This document shows positions 8,542 through 17,488 of a DNA stretch of 64,000 bases, piece by piece. The position numbers and the translations under genes are program-made. How positions within the stretch are numbered: the first letter of the stretch is position 1; every line of letters starts with the position of its first letter. Source of the DNA: UBA11524 sp963617205 (GTDB lineage: Bacteria; Bacillota; Clostridia; Christensenellales; Aristaeellaceae). The stretch covers positions 115,380-179,379 of the forward strand of contig CAVEOA010000004.1 of NCBI GenBank assembly GCA_963617205.1, written 5' to 3'. Under the pieces are notes generated by a model. It did not search any database. It was given only the letters and a program-made list of their open reading frames with translations, and was not told the origin of the DNA.

Positions 8542-9561
8542 ATGAAAAAGCTTCGCATCGGTATTGTAGGCGCCGGACGCATCGGCAATGTCCACGCGCA
8601 GTCTATCACGTATCATATTCCGGAGGCGGAGGTCGTCTGTGTGACGGACGTCTACGAGGAAGCCGCCAAGAAGCTCGCCGAGCGCTTCGGTGTGCCGAAG
8701 TACGGCAAGGATTACCGGATGATTATCGATGATCCGGACATTGACGCGGTGCTGGTCTGTTCGCCGACGCCGACCCATGCGGACATCGCCATCGCCGCGA
8801 TGCAGGCAGGCAAGGATGTTTTCTGCGAAAAGCCTGTTGACCTGACGATTGAGAAGATCAAGAAGACGGCAGAGGTTGCCAAGGAAACCGGCAGAAAGCT
8901 GCAAATCGGCTTCAACCGGCGCTTTGACCACAACCACGCGCAGGTGCAGAAGCTCGCGCAGGACGGCAGTCTCGGCAATATCGAGCTGATTAAGATCACC
9001 TCGCGCGATCCCGAACCGCCGTCTCCTGAATATGCTGCATCCTCCGGCGGTCTGTACATCGACATGATGATTCACGATTTCGACATGGCGATGTTCCTTG
9101 CCGGCTGTGATGTGACGGAAGTGTACGCAATGGGCACAAGCCTCGTTGATCCGCGCATCGGCGAAGCAGGCGATGTGGACACCGCCATCGTGACGCTGAC
9201 GTTCGCCAATGGTGCACTGGGCGTGATTGACAACAGCCGCCGCGCCGCCTATGGCTATGACCAGCGTGTGGAAGTGTTCGGCAGCCTCGGCATGGCAGCG
9301 GATGAAAATGACGGCGATACGACCGTGCGCGTATCCACCGCGGCAGGTGTGATGAGCGACAAGCCGCAGTTCTTCTTCCTGGAGCGCTATATGGGCTCCT
9401 TTATCGCGGAAATGAAGCAGTTCATCCATGCAGTTGAGACGGATACCGATGTGCCGGTCGGCATTCATGCAGGGCTTATGAGCGTCGTGCTGGCAAAGGT
9501 GGCGAAGAAGTCGCTGGACGAGCATCGCCCGGTCAAAATCTCCGAAGTGCTGGAGGGATGA
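8542..9561 (+). CDS. iolG: Inositol 2-dehydrogenase (Gfo/Idh/MocA family)
   Basis: 339 residues. N-terminal Rossmann motif GIVGAGRIGNVHA (7-19), CEKPVD at 95-100 with catalytic Lys97, and GLYIDMMIHDFDMA with Asp174 and His178, the Lys-Asp-His set of myo-inositol dehydrogenases. It oxidises myo-inositol to scyllo-inosose with NAD, the first step of the pathway. GAGGACG lies ahead of the ATG. The stop overlaps the iolB region, so translation is probably coupled. Confidence 0.93.
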   Translation: MKKLRIGIVGAGRIGNVHAQSITYHIPEAEVVCVTDVYEEAAKKLAERFGVPKYGKDYRMIIDDPDIDAVLVCSPTPTHADIAIAAMQAGKDVFCEKPVDLTIEKIKKTAEVAKETGRKLQIGFNRRFDHNHAQVQKLAQDGSLGNIELIKITSRDPEPPSPEYAASSGGLYIDMMIHDFDMAMFLAGCDVTEVYAMGTSLVDPRIGEAGDVDTAIVTLTFANGALGVIDNSRRAAYGYDQRVEVFGSLGMAADENDGDTTVRVSTAAGVMSDKPQFFFLERYMGSFIAEMKQFIHAVETDTDVPVGIHAGLMSVVLAKVAKKSLDEHRPVKISEVLEG

Positions 9562-9563
9562 GC

Positions 9564-10370
9564 ATGGATCTGATTACGCGCGCTCATGGGCAGCTGCCGA
9601 TGGGTTATACGGCGCTGGCGGAGATGAACGGCATTCATGCGGAAATGCTGATGGATTTCGGCGTGCTTCGGATGAAGAAGGGCGAATGCTGGACGGAAAC
9701 GCAGGCGCTGGAGAAGGCGTATCTGCTGGTGCACGGACGCGTGCGCTTCACGTGGGAAAATCAGCAGCACGAGGAAGAACGCGCAAACTGCTTCGATGTG
9801 CCGCCGACGGCGCTGCATGTATGCCGCAATGTAACGGTGACGCTGGAGTGCCTGTCGGATACGTGCGAGATTGACATTCTCCGCACGGATAACGAGAAGG
9901 TTTTCCCGTCCAAGCTGTATCTGCCCAGCGACACGCCGGATGAATACCGTGGCGCAGGTACGATGCATGAAGCGAGCACACGCATCGTCCGGACGATTTT
10001 CGATGACCGCAATGCACCGTACGCGAATCTCGTGCTCGGCGAGGTCATCGGCTTCCCCGGCAAGTGGTCGAGCTTCCCGCCGCATCATCATCCGCAGCCG
10101 GAAATCTACTATTATAAACTGAATCCTGCAAACGGCTTTGCGTATGCCGAGGTCGGCGAGGATGTGCTCAAGGTGCATGACAGCGACACCGTGTTTATTC
10201 AGCCGGGGCTGACGCATCCGCAGAGCACGCCGCCGGGATATGCCCTGTGGTACCTGTGGGGCATCCGCCATCTGGACGGCGACCGCTACGGCACGCCCAC
10301 CTTTGTGCCGGAGCACCTGTGGGTACAGAAGCCCGGGCAGGCCTATTGGGGAGATGATCACCATGACTGA
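9564..10370 (+). CDS. iolB: 5-deoxy-glucuronate isomerase
   Basis: 268 residues with the bicupin metal site PPHHHPQPEIYYYKLNP (about 172-188) and a second cupin motif around HDSDTVFIQPGLTHPQSTP. It isomerises 5-deoxy-glucuronate to 2-deoxy-5-keto-gluconate for IolC. ATG 9558 overlaps the iolG stop, but the GGAGGG box (9552-9557) would touch it; ATG 9564 has a 6-base spacing and is preferred. Its stop overlaps the iolD start. Confidence 0.93.
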   Translation: MDLITRAHGQLPMGYTALAEMNGIHAEMLMDFGVLRMKKGECWTETQALEKAYLLVHGRVRFTWENQQHEEERANCFDVPPTALHVCRNVTVTLECLSDTCEIDILRTDNEKVFPSKLYLPSDTPDEYRGAGTMHEASTRIVRTIFDDRNAPYANLVLGEVIGFPGKWSSFPPHHHPQPEIYYYKLNPANGFAYAEVGEDVLKVHDSDTVFIQPGLTHPQSTPPGYALWYLWGIRHLDGDRYGTPTFVPEHLWVQKPGQAYWGDDHHD

Positions 10371-12231
10371 GCGCGTTGCGGAGCGGGTTCGCCTGACCAT
10401 GGCGCAAGCCCTCGTCCGCTTTCTGGATGAACAATATGTGGAAATGGATGGGGTGGAAAACAAGTTTGTCCGCAACATCTTCGGCGTATTCGGTCACGGC
10501 TGCGTGGTAGGCGTTGGTCAGGCGCTGAATCAGGGCGGCCATCACATCCGTTTTCTGCAGGGAAAGAACGAACAAAACATGGCGCTGGCGGCAACGGCCT
10601 TTGCCAAGCAGAGGAACCGCCGCGAAATCATTCCGTGCGTGTCCTCCATTGGTCCGGGCGCCATGAATATGGTGACGGCGGCAGGCTGCGCCACGGCGAA
10701 TCGCATTCCTCTGCTTCTTTTGCCCGGCGATACCTTTGCATGCCGTCAGCCGGACCCGGTGCTGCAGCAGGCGGAGTTTTTCCAGAGCTACGGGCAGACA
10801 GTCACGGACGCGTTCCGCGGCGTGTGCCACTACTTTGACCGCATCGAGCGCCCTGAACAGCTGATGACGGCGGCGATGCATGCGATGCGCGTGCTGACCG
10901 ACCCGGCAGAGACGGGCGCTGTGTGCCTCGCAATGCCGCAGGATGTGGAAGGCGAAGCATACGACTATCCCGTGAGCTTCTTTGAAAAGCGCGTGTGGCA
11001 CATGGATCGCCGTCCTATGACGCAATCTCAGGCAGAACGTGCGCTGGCGGTGCTTCGCAAGGCAAAGCATCCCTTTGCCATTCTCGGCGGCGGTGTGCGC
11101 TACAGCGAGGCAGGGCAAGCATTCATTGACCTGTGCGAAAAAGCGAACATCCCCTTCGGCGAGACGCAGGCAGGCAAGGGCACGGTATCCTGGCAGCATC
11201 CGCTGAATATGGGCGGTGTGGGCGTTACCGGCGGTAAGGCGGCTAACGTCATTGCACGGGATGCGGATGTGATTCTGGCAGTCGGAACGCGGCTGAGCGA
11301 CTTCACAACCTCCTCAAAGTGGCTTTTCCGGCAGGATGCGAAGGTGCTCGGGCTGAATATCTGCCCGTTTGACGCCATCAAGATGGATGCCGAACCCCTC
11401 ATCTGCGATGCACGCGAGGGCTTGACCACCTTGGCTGCCTCCCTGAACGGCTACCGCTCTGCATGGGCAGATGAACCGGCAAAGGCAAGGCGCGAATGGG
11501 ACGAAATCGTCGATGCGTACTATGCGCAGGAGCTGCCGGATGGGCTGAGCCAGACGCGTGCACTGGGCGAAATCAACCGCTTCATGTCCAAGCACGATAT
11601 CGCGGTCGGCGCGGCGGGCAGCCTGCCGGGCGATATGCAGCGGCTGTGGCGTGCCGGCGAAACAGGCACGTACCACATGGAATACGGCTTCAGCAACATG
11701 GGCTATGAGCCCAACGGTGCTCTCGGCGTGAAGCTTGCAGCACCCGACAGAGAGGTGTACACCTTCTTCGGCGACGGCTCGTACCTGATGGCGCACAGCG
11801 AGCTGCTGACCTGCGTGCAGGAGGGGCTTCGCGTTCACTTCTGCCTGTTTGACAACAGCGGCTGGGGCTGCATAGAGAATTTGCAGAACAATCAGGGCAA
11901 CGACACATTCGGCACGGTCTTCCGCAGGCGGAATCAGGCGACAGGCGAGCTGGATGGCGATGTGCTGGCAGTGAATTTCGCCATGAATGCACGCGCCTAT
12001 GGGCTGAAGACGTACACCATCCGCACGGTGGAGGAGCTTCGGGCTGCCCTTTCGGACGCGCTGACGCAGGATAAACCGGTGCTCTACGACATCAAGGTCA
12101 AGCCGAAGACCATGACGGACGGCTTTGAAAGCTGGTGGCGCGTGGGCGTGGCAGAGGTGTCGACGCAGGCACGCGTTCAGAAGGCATACGAGAATTTGAC
12201 GGCACATATCCGTGAAACGAGAGATTATTGA
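10363..12231 (+). CDS. iolD: 3D-trihydroxycyclohexane-1,2-dione acylhydrolase (ThDP enzyme)
   Basis: 622 residues with the three-domain layout of thiamine-diphosphate enzymes. Near the N-terminus LQGKNEQNMALAATAFAKQ supplies the conserved Glu for the cofactor; the C-terminal ThDP/magnesium motif is FFGDGSYLMAHSELLTCVQ to LFDNSGWGCIENLQ. It hydrolyses the ring of the diketone formed by IolE, giving 5-deoxy-glucuronate. ATG at 10363 overlaps the iolB stop (ATGACTGA) and has GGGGAG 9 bases upstream; the open frame extends further upstream inside iolB but has no ribosome site. Confidence 0.94.
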   Translation: MTERVAERVRLTMAQALVRFLDEQYVEMDGVENKFVRNIFGVFGHGCVVGVGQALNQGGHHIRFLQGKNEQNMALAATAFAKQRNRREIIPCVSSIGPGAMNMVTAAGCATANRIPLLLLPGDTFACRQPDPVLQQAEFFQSYGQTVTDAFRGVCHYFDRIERPEQLMTAAMHAMRVLTDPAETGAVCLAMPQDVEGEAYDYPVSFFEKRVWHMDRRPMTQSQAERALAVLRKAKHPFAILGGGVRYSEAGQAFIDLCEKANIPFGETQAGKGTVSWQHPLNMGGVGVTGGKAANVIARDADVILAVGTRLSDFTTSSKWLFRQDAKVLGLNICPFDAIKMDAEPLICDAREGLTTLAASLNGYRSAWADEPAKARREWDEIVDAYYAQELPDGLSQTRALGEINRFMSKHDIAVGAAGSLPGDMQRLWRAGETGTYHMEYGFSNMGYEPNGALGVKLAAPDREVYTFFGDGSYLMAHSELLTCVQEGLRVHFCLFDNSGWGCIENLQNNQGNDTFGTVFRRRNQATGELDGDVLAVNFAMNARAYGLKTYTIRTVEELRAALSDALTQDKPVLYDIKVKPKTMTDGFESWWRVGVAEVSTQARVQKAYENLTAHIRETRDY

Positions 12232-12253
12232 CGGATCAGAGGAGGAGATTCCT

Positions 12254-13153
12254 ATGAAACTTGATCCCGCAAAGGTGCAGTTGGCCATTGCGCCGATCGG
12301 CTGGACGAACGACGATATGCCGGAGCTCGGCGCGGAGAACACGTTCGAGCAGTGCGTGAGTGAAATGGCGCTGGCAGGCTTTACCGGCAGCGAAATCGGC
12401 AACAAGTATCCGCAGGACGTGGAGGTGCTCAAGCATAAGCTGGACGTCCGCGGTATGCGCATCTGCAACGCATGGTTCTCGACGCTGTTCACTTCCGAAC
12501 CCTACGAGGTAACAGAGGCGGCGTTCATCCGCCATCGCGACCGTCTGCATGCGCTGGGCGCAAAGGTCATCGGCGCGAGCGAGCAGGGCAATTCCATTCA
12601 GGGTAAGCTGCTGAACATCTTTGGCAGCGACAAGCCGGTTTACACCGAGGAGGAATGGAAGAAGGTCACAGAGGGCTTCAATCGTCTCGGCAAGCTGGCA
12701 GCGGAAAAGGGCATGCGCCTGACGTGCCACCACCACATGGGCACAGGCGTGCAGACGGTTGCGGAAATCGACCGCTTCATGGCGGAAACGGATCCGGCGC
12801 TTGTCGGGCTGCTCTTCGACAGCGGTCACTTGACGTTTGCTGGCGTTGACCCTGTGCCTGTGCTGAAAAAGTACATCGACCGCGTGTGGCATGTGCACCT
12901 GAAGGATGTCCGCATGGAAATCCGCGATCAGGCGCAGCGCGAAGGCTGGAGCTTCCTGACGGCGGTGCGCAACGGCGTGTTCACGGTGCCGGGCGACGGC
13001 AATGTGGATTTTGCACCGATCTTCGATACGCTGGCGGAAAATAACTACGCCGGTTGGGTCGTTGTCGAGGCGGAACAGGATCCTGCCAAGGCGAATCCGT
13101 TCGAGTATGCCGTGAAGGCGCGGAAGTATATCGCCGAAAAGACCGGACTGTAA
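12254..13153 (+). CDS. iolE: Inosose dehydratase
   Basis: 299 residues of the xylose isomerase-like TIM barrel family. N-terminal LAIAPIGWTNDDMPELG is characteristic of IolE; metal-binding features are CHHHMGTGV, FDSGHLTFAG and VWHVHLKDVR. It dehydrates scyllo-inosose to the trihydroxycyclohexane dione used by IolD. Start at 12254 has GAGGAGGAG 5-6 bases upstream. It is the last recognisable iol gene; a hairpin follows at 13165. No iolH or iolI is present. Confidence 0.93.
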   Translation: MKLDPAKVQLAIAPIGWTNDDMPELGAENTFEQCVSEMALAGFTGSEIGNKYPQDVEVLKHKLDVRGMRICNAWFSTLFTSEPYEVTEAAFIRHRDRLHALGAKVIGASEQGNSIQGKLLNIFGSDKPVYTEEEWKKVTEGFNRLGKLAAEKGMRLTCHHHMGTGVQTVAEIDRFMAETDPALVGLLFDSGHLTFAGVDPVPVLKKYIDRVWHVHLKDVRMEIRDQAQREGWSFLTAVRNGVFTVPGDGNVDFAPIFDTLAENNYAGWVVVEAEQDPAKANPFEYAVKARKYIAEKTGL

Positions 13154-13164
13154 AGCTATATCAG

Positions 13165-13197
13165 GAGGGACGCCGCACTTGTGACGTCCCTCTTCTT
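13165..13197 (+). terminator. Hairpin after iolE
   Basis: GAGGGACG (13165-13172) pairs with CGTCCCTC (13185-13192) and is followed by TTCTT. Short T tract, so it may be an attenuating terminator that lets some transcription reach the next genes. Confidence 0.6.
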
Positions 13198-13214
13198 GAC
13201 ATACGGAGGATTGT

Positions 13215-13895
13215 ATGACGAATCAGCAGCTGGCGGAGCACTATGTTCCGCGCGTGTTTTTCGATGATGCAGAAACGATTCCGCTGCGCGCGGTCGGCTA
13301 TACCGTAGCAAGGGAAAACCGGCGGAGCGACTCCTTCCCGAAGCGGATGCTCACGCCGCCGAAGGATGGCATCATGATTGAATATGCCTTCTACTGGGAT
13401 TATGACATCCAGCACATGTACGATTTGGAGCACGTGTGGGTGATGGCAGACAGCAACGGACAGGTCGTTGATGCGGAAGGAAGCTTCCATGGCAAGTACC
13501 TGAAGCTGCTGCCGGATTTGCCGAATGTCCGGAAGGTCGAAAACGACCATGTCAGCGCGTTCTGTCAGCCGGGCAAGCATGCATTTTTGCCGGATGGACA
13601 GCTGTGCCGACTCCTGCCGGACTGGCGCGAGGCGTGCAGCACGCAAGCAGGCGGCGGTGTGCTGGTTGGCGGACCGTTCGCAGGGGTCTATCAGCCGACC
13701 GAGGAGGACGATGCGCTGTCGGATAAGTATCTGCGCGAAAGGCTGTCCTTCGTGCCGACGCTGTCGTTCGGCAAGGTGATGGCGCCGGAGAAAATTGCGC
13801 GCCTTCTGATGCCGTGGGAGGAGCTGAAGCAGTTGATTCCCGGATGGATTCAAGCGGAATGCGACCGCCTGCGGACGATGGAGGAACGGAGGTGA
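13215..13895 (+). CDS. Uncharacterised protein downstream of iolE
   Basis: 226 residues; I do not recognise a named family. It has no signal peptide or membrane segment. Visible features: an acidic, aromatic-rich centre IEYAFYWDYDIQHMYDLEHV (about 53-72), a HGKYLKLLPDLP segment and a histidine/cysteine patch (NDHVSAFCQPGKHAF) that could bind metal. TACGGAGGATTGT precedes the ATG. It ends 2 bases before the GH38 gene, so the two are surely co-transcribed and probably coupled in translation. A role in the same glycan pathway is inference only. Confidence 0.8.
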   Translation: MTNQQLAEHYVPRVFFDDAETIPLRAVGYTVARENRRSDSFPKRMLTPPKDGIMIEYAFYWDYDIQHMYDLEHVWVMADSNGQVVDAEGSFHGKYLKLLPDLPNVRKVENDHVSAFCQPGKHAFLPDGQLCRLLPDWREACSTQAGGGVLVGGPFAGVYQPTEEDDALSDKYLRERLSFVPTLSFGKVMAPEKIARLLMPWEELKQLIPGWIQAECDRLRTMEERR

Positions 13896-13897
13896 GC

Positions 13898-16800
13898 ATG
13901 GTGATGGGGCGACAGTTCAGCCAGCAGCAGGAAACGTGGCTGGAGGAAATGAAGCGGCAAGTCTATACGCCGATCGCGGAGGTGGCATTCGAGGGCTTCA
14001 CGACGATGAAAAGCTTGACGACCGCGGAGGCAGAGCAGGGGCAATTCGCACCATATCCCGAAGGAACGGCATGGGGTGCATGCTGGGAATACGGCTGGTT
14101 CCGTGCAAATTTCCATCTGCCGGCGGAGTGCGCTGGACGCCGCGTTGTCCTTTTGGGCGGTCTCGGCGGTGAACAGCTGTACTATCGCGATGGGAAAGCC
14201 ATCGGCTCGGTGGATAAGGGACATCCTTATGTGACGCTGACGCGGTGCGCTGAGGCAGGGGAGCAGGTGCACCTGCTGGTTGAATCGTATGCCGGTCATG
14301 GCGCTCGGCTGGAGAGCCTCGGGCTTTGCCCGCCGGAGCGTGCAGCGATTCCGCCGGTGCCGGACAGGCAGTGCACGGTGGGCAAGTGCGTCCTCGCCGT
14401 GTGGAACGAGGAGGCATATCAGCTGCTGCTGGATGTGTACACGCTGCACCGGCTGATGAAGGTGCTGCCGGAAAAAAGCCTGCGCATGCAGCGCGTTGCG
14501 GCGGCGCTTGACCGCTTCACGCACATCGCAGACCCGGAGCTGCCGATGACGGAGCGGACGGAGAGCTTTCGTCAGGCACGGCTGGCTTTGCGCGAGGTGC
14601 TCGGCTGCCATAACGGCTCGACCGCGCCGCTGATGTGGCTGATTGGCCAGTCACATATCGATTTGGCGTGGCTCTGGCCGATGGAGGACACGTTCCGCAA
14701 GTCGGTTCGCACATACTCCAACCAGATGACGCTGCTGGACGAGTATCCGGAATACCGCTATCTGCTGTGCGAGCCGGCGCTGCTGGACATGCTGAAGCGT
14801 CAGGATCACTCGCTGTATCAGCGCGTGCAGGATGCGTGCGCACGCGGTCAGATTCTGCCGGAAGGCGCGTTCTATGTGGAGTGCGACACGAATCTGCCCT
14901 CCGGCGAAAGCTTGATTCGCCAGCTCCTTTGGGGAAAGAAATGGTTCAGGAACGAGCTTGGCACGGATACGCAGGTCGGCTGGCTGCCGGATTGCTTCGG
15001 CTTCACCGCTGCACTGCCGCAAATCCTGAAGGAGCTGGGCGTGCCGTATTTCGCAACGCAGAAGCTGCAGCGCGCCGACCCGGAATGCGAGCGTTTTCCG
15101 TATCACCATTTCATCTGGGAAGGCATCGACGGCTCGGAGGTGCTGGGACTGTCGTTCATGAAGGACAACGGGCCGATTGACCCCGTCTCCTTCAAGGAAC
15201 GATGGGAGGACAACCGCGTGCAGGAGTCGGAAATCGATACGCTGCTGCATCCGTTCGGCTACGGCGATGGCGGTGGCGGTCCGACACGCGACATGGTTGA
15301 AATCAGCCTGCGCCTGAAGGATTTGGAGGGCGTACCGCGCTCACAGTACGGCGGACTGCGCGAATACTTCGAGCACATAGCGGCTGAGGGCGTCAGCAAC
15401 CGCTGGGTGGGCGAGATGTACCTGAGCTGGCATCGCGGCGTATTCACCTCCCAGCGACGGGCAAAGGCGCTGATGCGGCGTGCGGAATTTGCAATGCATG
15501 ATGCGGAAGCAATGATGGCGCGTGCGCCGGAATGCTGCACGCAGGAGGACAAAACAGCTTTGCACGAGGCGTGGCGGACGCTGCTGCTCAATCAGTTCCA
15601 TGATGTGGCAGGCGGCGTTGGCATCCGTCGCGTGAATGAGGAGAACGAACAGCAGCTCCGTCAGGTGATTGCAACGGCCAATGCACTGACAGAAAAGCTC
15701 CGCAGGGTGTTCTATGAGATTCATCCGGCAGATGGCGAATGGACGGTCTGCAATCCGCTGCCGTGGACGCGTGCGGAATGGGTGCAGCTTGACGGTAGGT
15801 GGCGGTATCTTCATGCACCGGCAGACGGCGCGGCGCAGGTCGCTTTCGACCATCAGCCGGATGATGCACGCTTGCTGCGGACAGAAAGCGGCTATGTGCT
15901 GGAAAACCGCTATCTGCATGTCGAGGTGAATGAGCAGGGCGTCATCACGGCGCTGACGGATTTGGAAAATGGACTGTCTCTGATGGCGCAGGGTCAGCGG
16001 ATGAACGATTGGCGGCTGTTCAAGAACGTGCAGGCAGTCTACGACGCATGGGAGCTTGACCGCGACTGGGAAACGCGGCTTATGCCGGATGCAGTGTCGG
16101 CGAAGGTTGAAATTGCGGAGGACACGCCGAGTTGCTGCGCCCTGCGGATTGCGCGGACGTTCGGCAGCAGCAGCGCCATGCAGGTGATGCGCCTGTATGC
16201 GTCCTCAAGGCGGATTGACTTCAGCACCCGCATTGACTGGCACGAACGTCATCGGATGCTCAAGACGTTCTTCGAGAGCAATATCATGACGGATAACGCC
16301 GTGCATGAGATTCAGTTCGGCTATGTGACGCGTCCGGCGCACAAGTCGACGAAATTCGCGTCCGACCGCTACGAGGTGTGCAATCACCGCTACTCGGCGC
16401 TGTGTGAGGACAACCGGGGCTTTGCGGTGCTCAATGACGGCAGCTACGGCATCAGCAGTCAGCGCGGTACGCTGGCACTGACGCTCCTGCGCGCGCCGCT
16501 TGTGCCGGATGACACGAACAACCTCGGAGAGCACGACCTGACGTATGCGCTGTATCCCTTTGCTGCACCCTTGGCGGACAGCGGTGTCGTGCAGCAGGGG
16601 TATGCGCTGAATCAGCCGCTTATGCTTATGCAGGGACATTGCAATCAGCCGAAGGAAGGCTTCTATACAGAGGGTCAGCAGGTGCTGATTGAGACCATCA
16701 AGCCGGCGGAGGATGGCAACGGGATCGTCCTGCGGCTCTATAACAGTCAGCATACGCATGCGAAAACGATGCTTCATCTGCCGTATGAGGCGAAGGTGAC

Positions 16801-16912
16801 GGAATGCGGCATGGCGGAGGAAGGGCAGAAGATGATCGGCGAAAGCAGGACGTTTGAGCTGACATTCGCGCCGTTCCGTGTGCGGACGTTCCGCGTAATA
16901 AAGGAGGAATAA
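13898..16912 (+). CDS. GH38 alpha-mannosidase
   Basis: 1004 residues, the usual length. The GH38 core is clear: LIGQSHIDLAWLWPMEDTFR at about 248-267 with zinc ligands His253 and Asp255, GWLPDCFGFTAALPQILKEL at 361-380 with nucleophile Asp365, and LLLNQFHDVAGG around 597. N-terminal accessory beta region and a C-terminal beta-sandwich follow the family order. Cytoplasmic, no signal peptide. The start at 13898 has GGAGG with 5-base spacing. It lies between the unknown 226-residue protein and a HAD protein with 1-2 base gaps, forming a three-gene unit that may act on imported mannosides. Confidence 0.94.
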   Translation: MVMGRQFSQQQETWLEEMKRQVYTPIAEVAFEGFTTMKSLTTAEAEQGQFAPYPEGTAWGACWEYGWFRANFHLPAECAGRRVVLLGGLGGEQLYYRDGKAIGSVDKGHPYVTLTRCAEAGEQVHLLVESYAGHGARLESLGLCPPERAAIPPVPDRQCTVGKCVLAVWNEEAYQLLLDVYTLHRLMKVLPEKSLRMQRVAAALDRFTHIADPELPMTERTESFRQARLALREVLGCHNGSTAPLMWLIGQSHIDLAWLWPMEDTFRKSVRTYSNQMTLLDEYPEYRYLLCEPALLDMLKRQDHSLYQRVQDACARGQILPEGAFYVECDTNLPSGESLIRQLLWGKKWFRNELGTDTQVGWLPDCFGFTAALPQILKELGVPYFATQKLQRADPECERFPYHHFIWEGIDGSEVLGLSFMKDNGPIDPVSFKERWEDNRVQESEIDTLLHPFGYGDGGGGPTRDMVEISLRLKDLEGVPRSQYGGLREYFEHIAAEGVSNRWVGEMYLSWHRGVFTSQRRAKALMRRAEFAMHDAEAMMARAPECCTQEDKTALHEAWRTLLLNQFHDVAGGVGIRRVNEENEQQLRQVIATANALTEKLRRVFYEIHPADGEWTVCNPLPWTRAEWVQLDGRWRYLHAPADGAAQVAFDHQPDDARLLRTESGYVLENRYLHVEVNEQGVITALTDLENGLSLMAQGQRMNDWRLFKNVQAVYDAWELDRDWETRLMPDAVSAKVEIAEDTPSCCALRIARTFGSSSAMQVMRLYASSRRIDFSTRIDWHERHRMLKTFFESNIMTDNAVHEIQFGYVTRPAHKSTKFASDRYEVCNHRYSALCEDNRGFAVLNDGSYGISSQRGTLALTLLRAPLVPDDTNNLGEHDLTYALYPFAAPLADSGVVQQGYALNQPLMLMQGHCNQPKEGFYTEGQQVLIETIKPAEDGNGIVLRLYNSQHTHAKTMLHLPYEAKVTECGMAEEGQKMIGESRTFELTFAPFRVRTFRVIKEE

Positions 16913-16913
16913 C

Positions 16914-17435
16914 GTGAAGAAATTGATTTTGTGCTTTGACTGCGGCGATACGCTTGTGGACGAGGGCACGCAGGTGTTCGCGGACAATGGCGATGTGCTG
17001 TCCGCTGAGCCGATTCCCGGTGCGCTCGAGGCGCTGCGTGCATTCCATGAACAGGGCTACCGTCTTGCGCTCGTCGCAGACGGGCGAACCGCATCCTTCC
17101 GCAACATCCTGGGGAAGCTGAAGGTGTGGGATCTCTTTGAGACGCACACCATCTCCGAGGAGGTCGGCGAACTGAAACCGAGCCCGAAGATGTTCCATGA
17201 CGCGAGGCAGAAGCTCGGGCTGACGGAAAGTGACTTCGGGCATATGGTCATGTTCGGCAATAACCGCCTGCGGGACATCAAGGGCGCAAATGGCGTCGGG
17301 ATGATTTCTGTGCTGCTGGACTACAGCCCGCGGTACGTGAAATCGGCGAGCATGCCCGATGAGGAGCCGACCTATCTGACGAAAACGCCGCAAGAGTGGC
17401 TTCCGTTGATTGAAAAGCTGGAAAACGAAGCATAA
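16914..17435 (+). CDS. HAD-superfamily hydrolase
   Basis: 173 residues. Motif I reads FDCGDTLVD (8-16): nucleophile Asp9 is kept, but the usual third-position Asp of DxDGT is Gly11, with Asp12 next to it, a variant also seen in sugar-phosphatase-like HADs. Motif II is VADGRTASF, the motif III Lys lies in GELKPSPKMFHDA, and motif IV is MFGNNRLRDIKGAN. AAGGAGG precedes the ATG, one base after the GH38 stop. Probably a sugar phosphatase or phosphomutase for the mannosidase product; substrate unknown. Confidence 0.8.
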   Translation: MKKLILCFDCGDTLVDEGTQVFADNGDVLSAEPIPGALEALRAFHEQGYRLALVADGRTASFRNILGKLKVWDLFETHTISEEVGELKPSPKMFHDARQKLGLTESDFGHMVMFGNNRLRDIKGANGVGMISVLLDYSPRYVKSASMPDEEPTYLTKTPQEWLPLIEKLENEA

Positions 17436-17440
17436 TAAAC

Positions 17441-17476
17441 GCAGGCTGTCCTGAAAAATCGGGGCAGCCTGCCTTT
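17441..17476. terminator. Bidirectional terminator between HAD and MFS genes
   Basis: GCAGGCTG (17441-17448) pairs with CAGCCTGC (17465-17472), followed by CTTTAT; on the other strand the T tract is weak. Placed between two convergent genes. Confidence 0.7.
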
Positions 17477-17488
17477 ATGTATCAGTTT

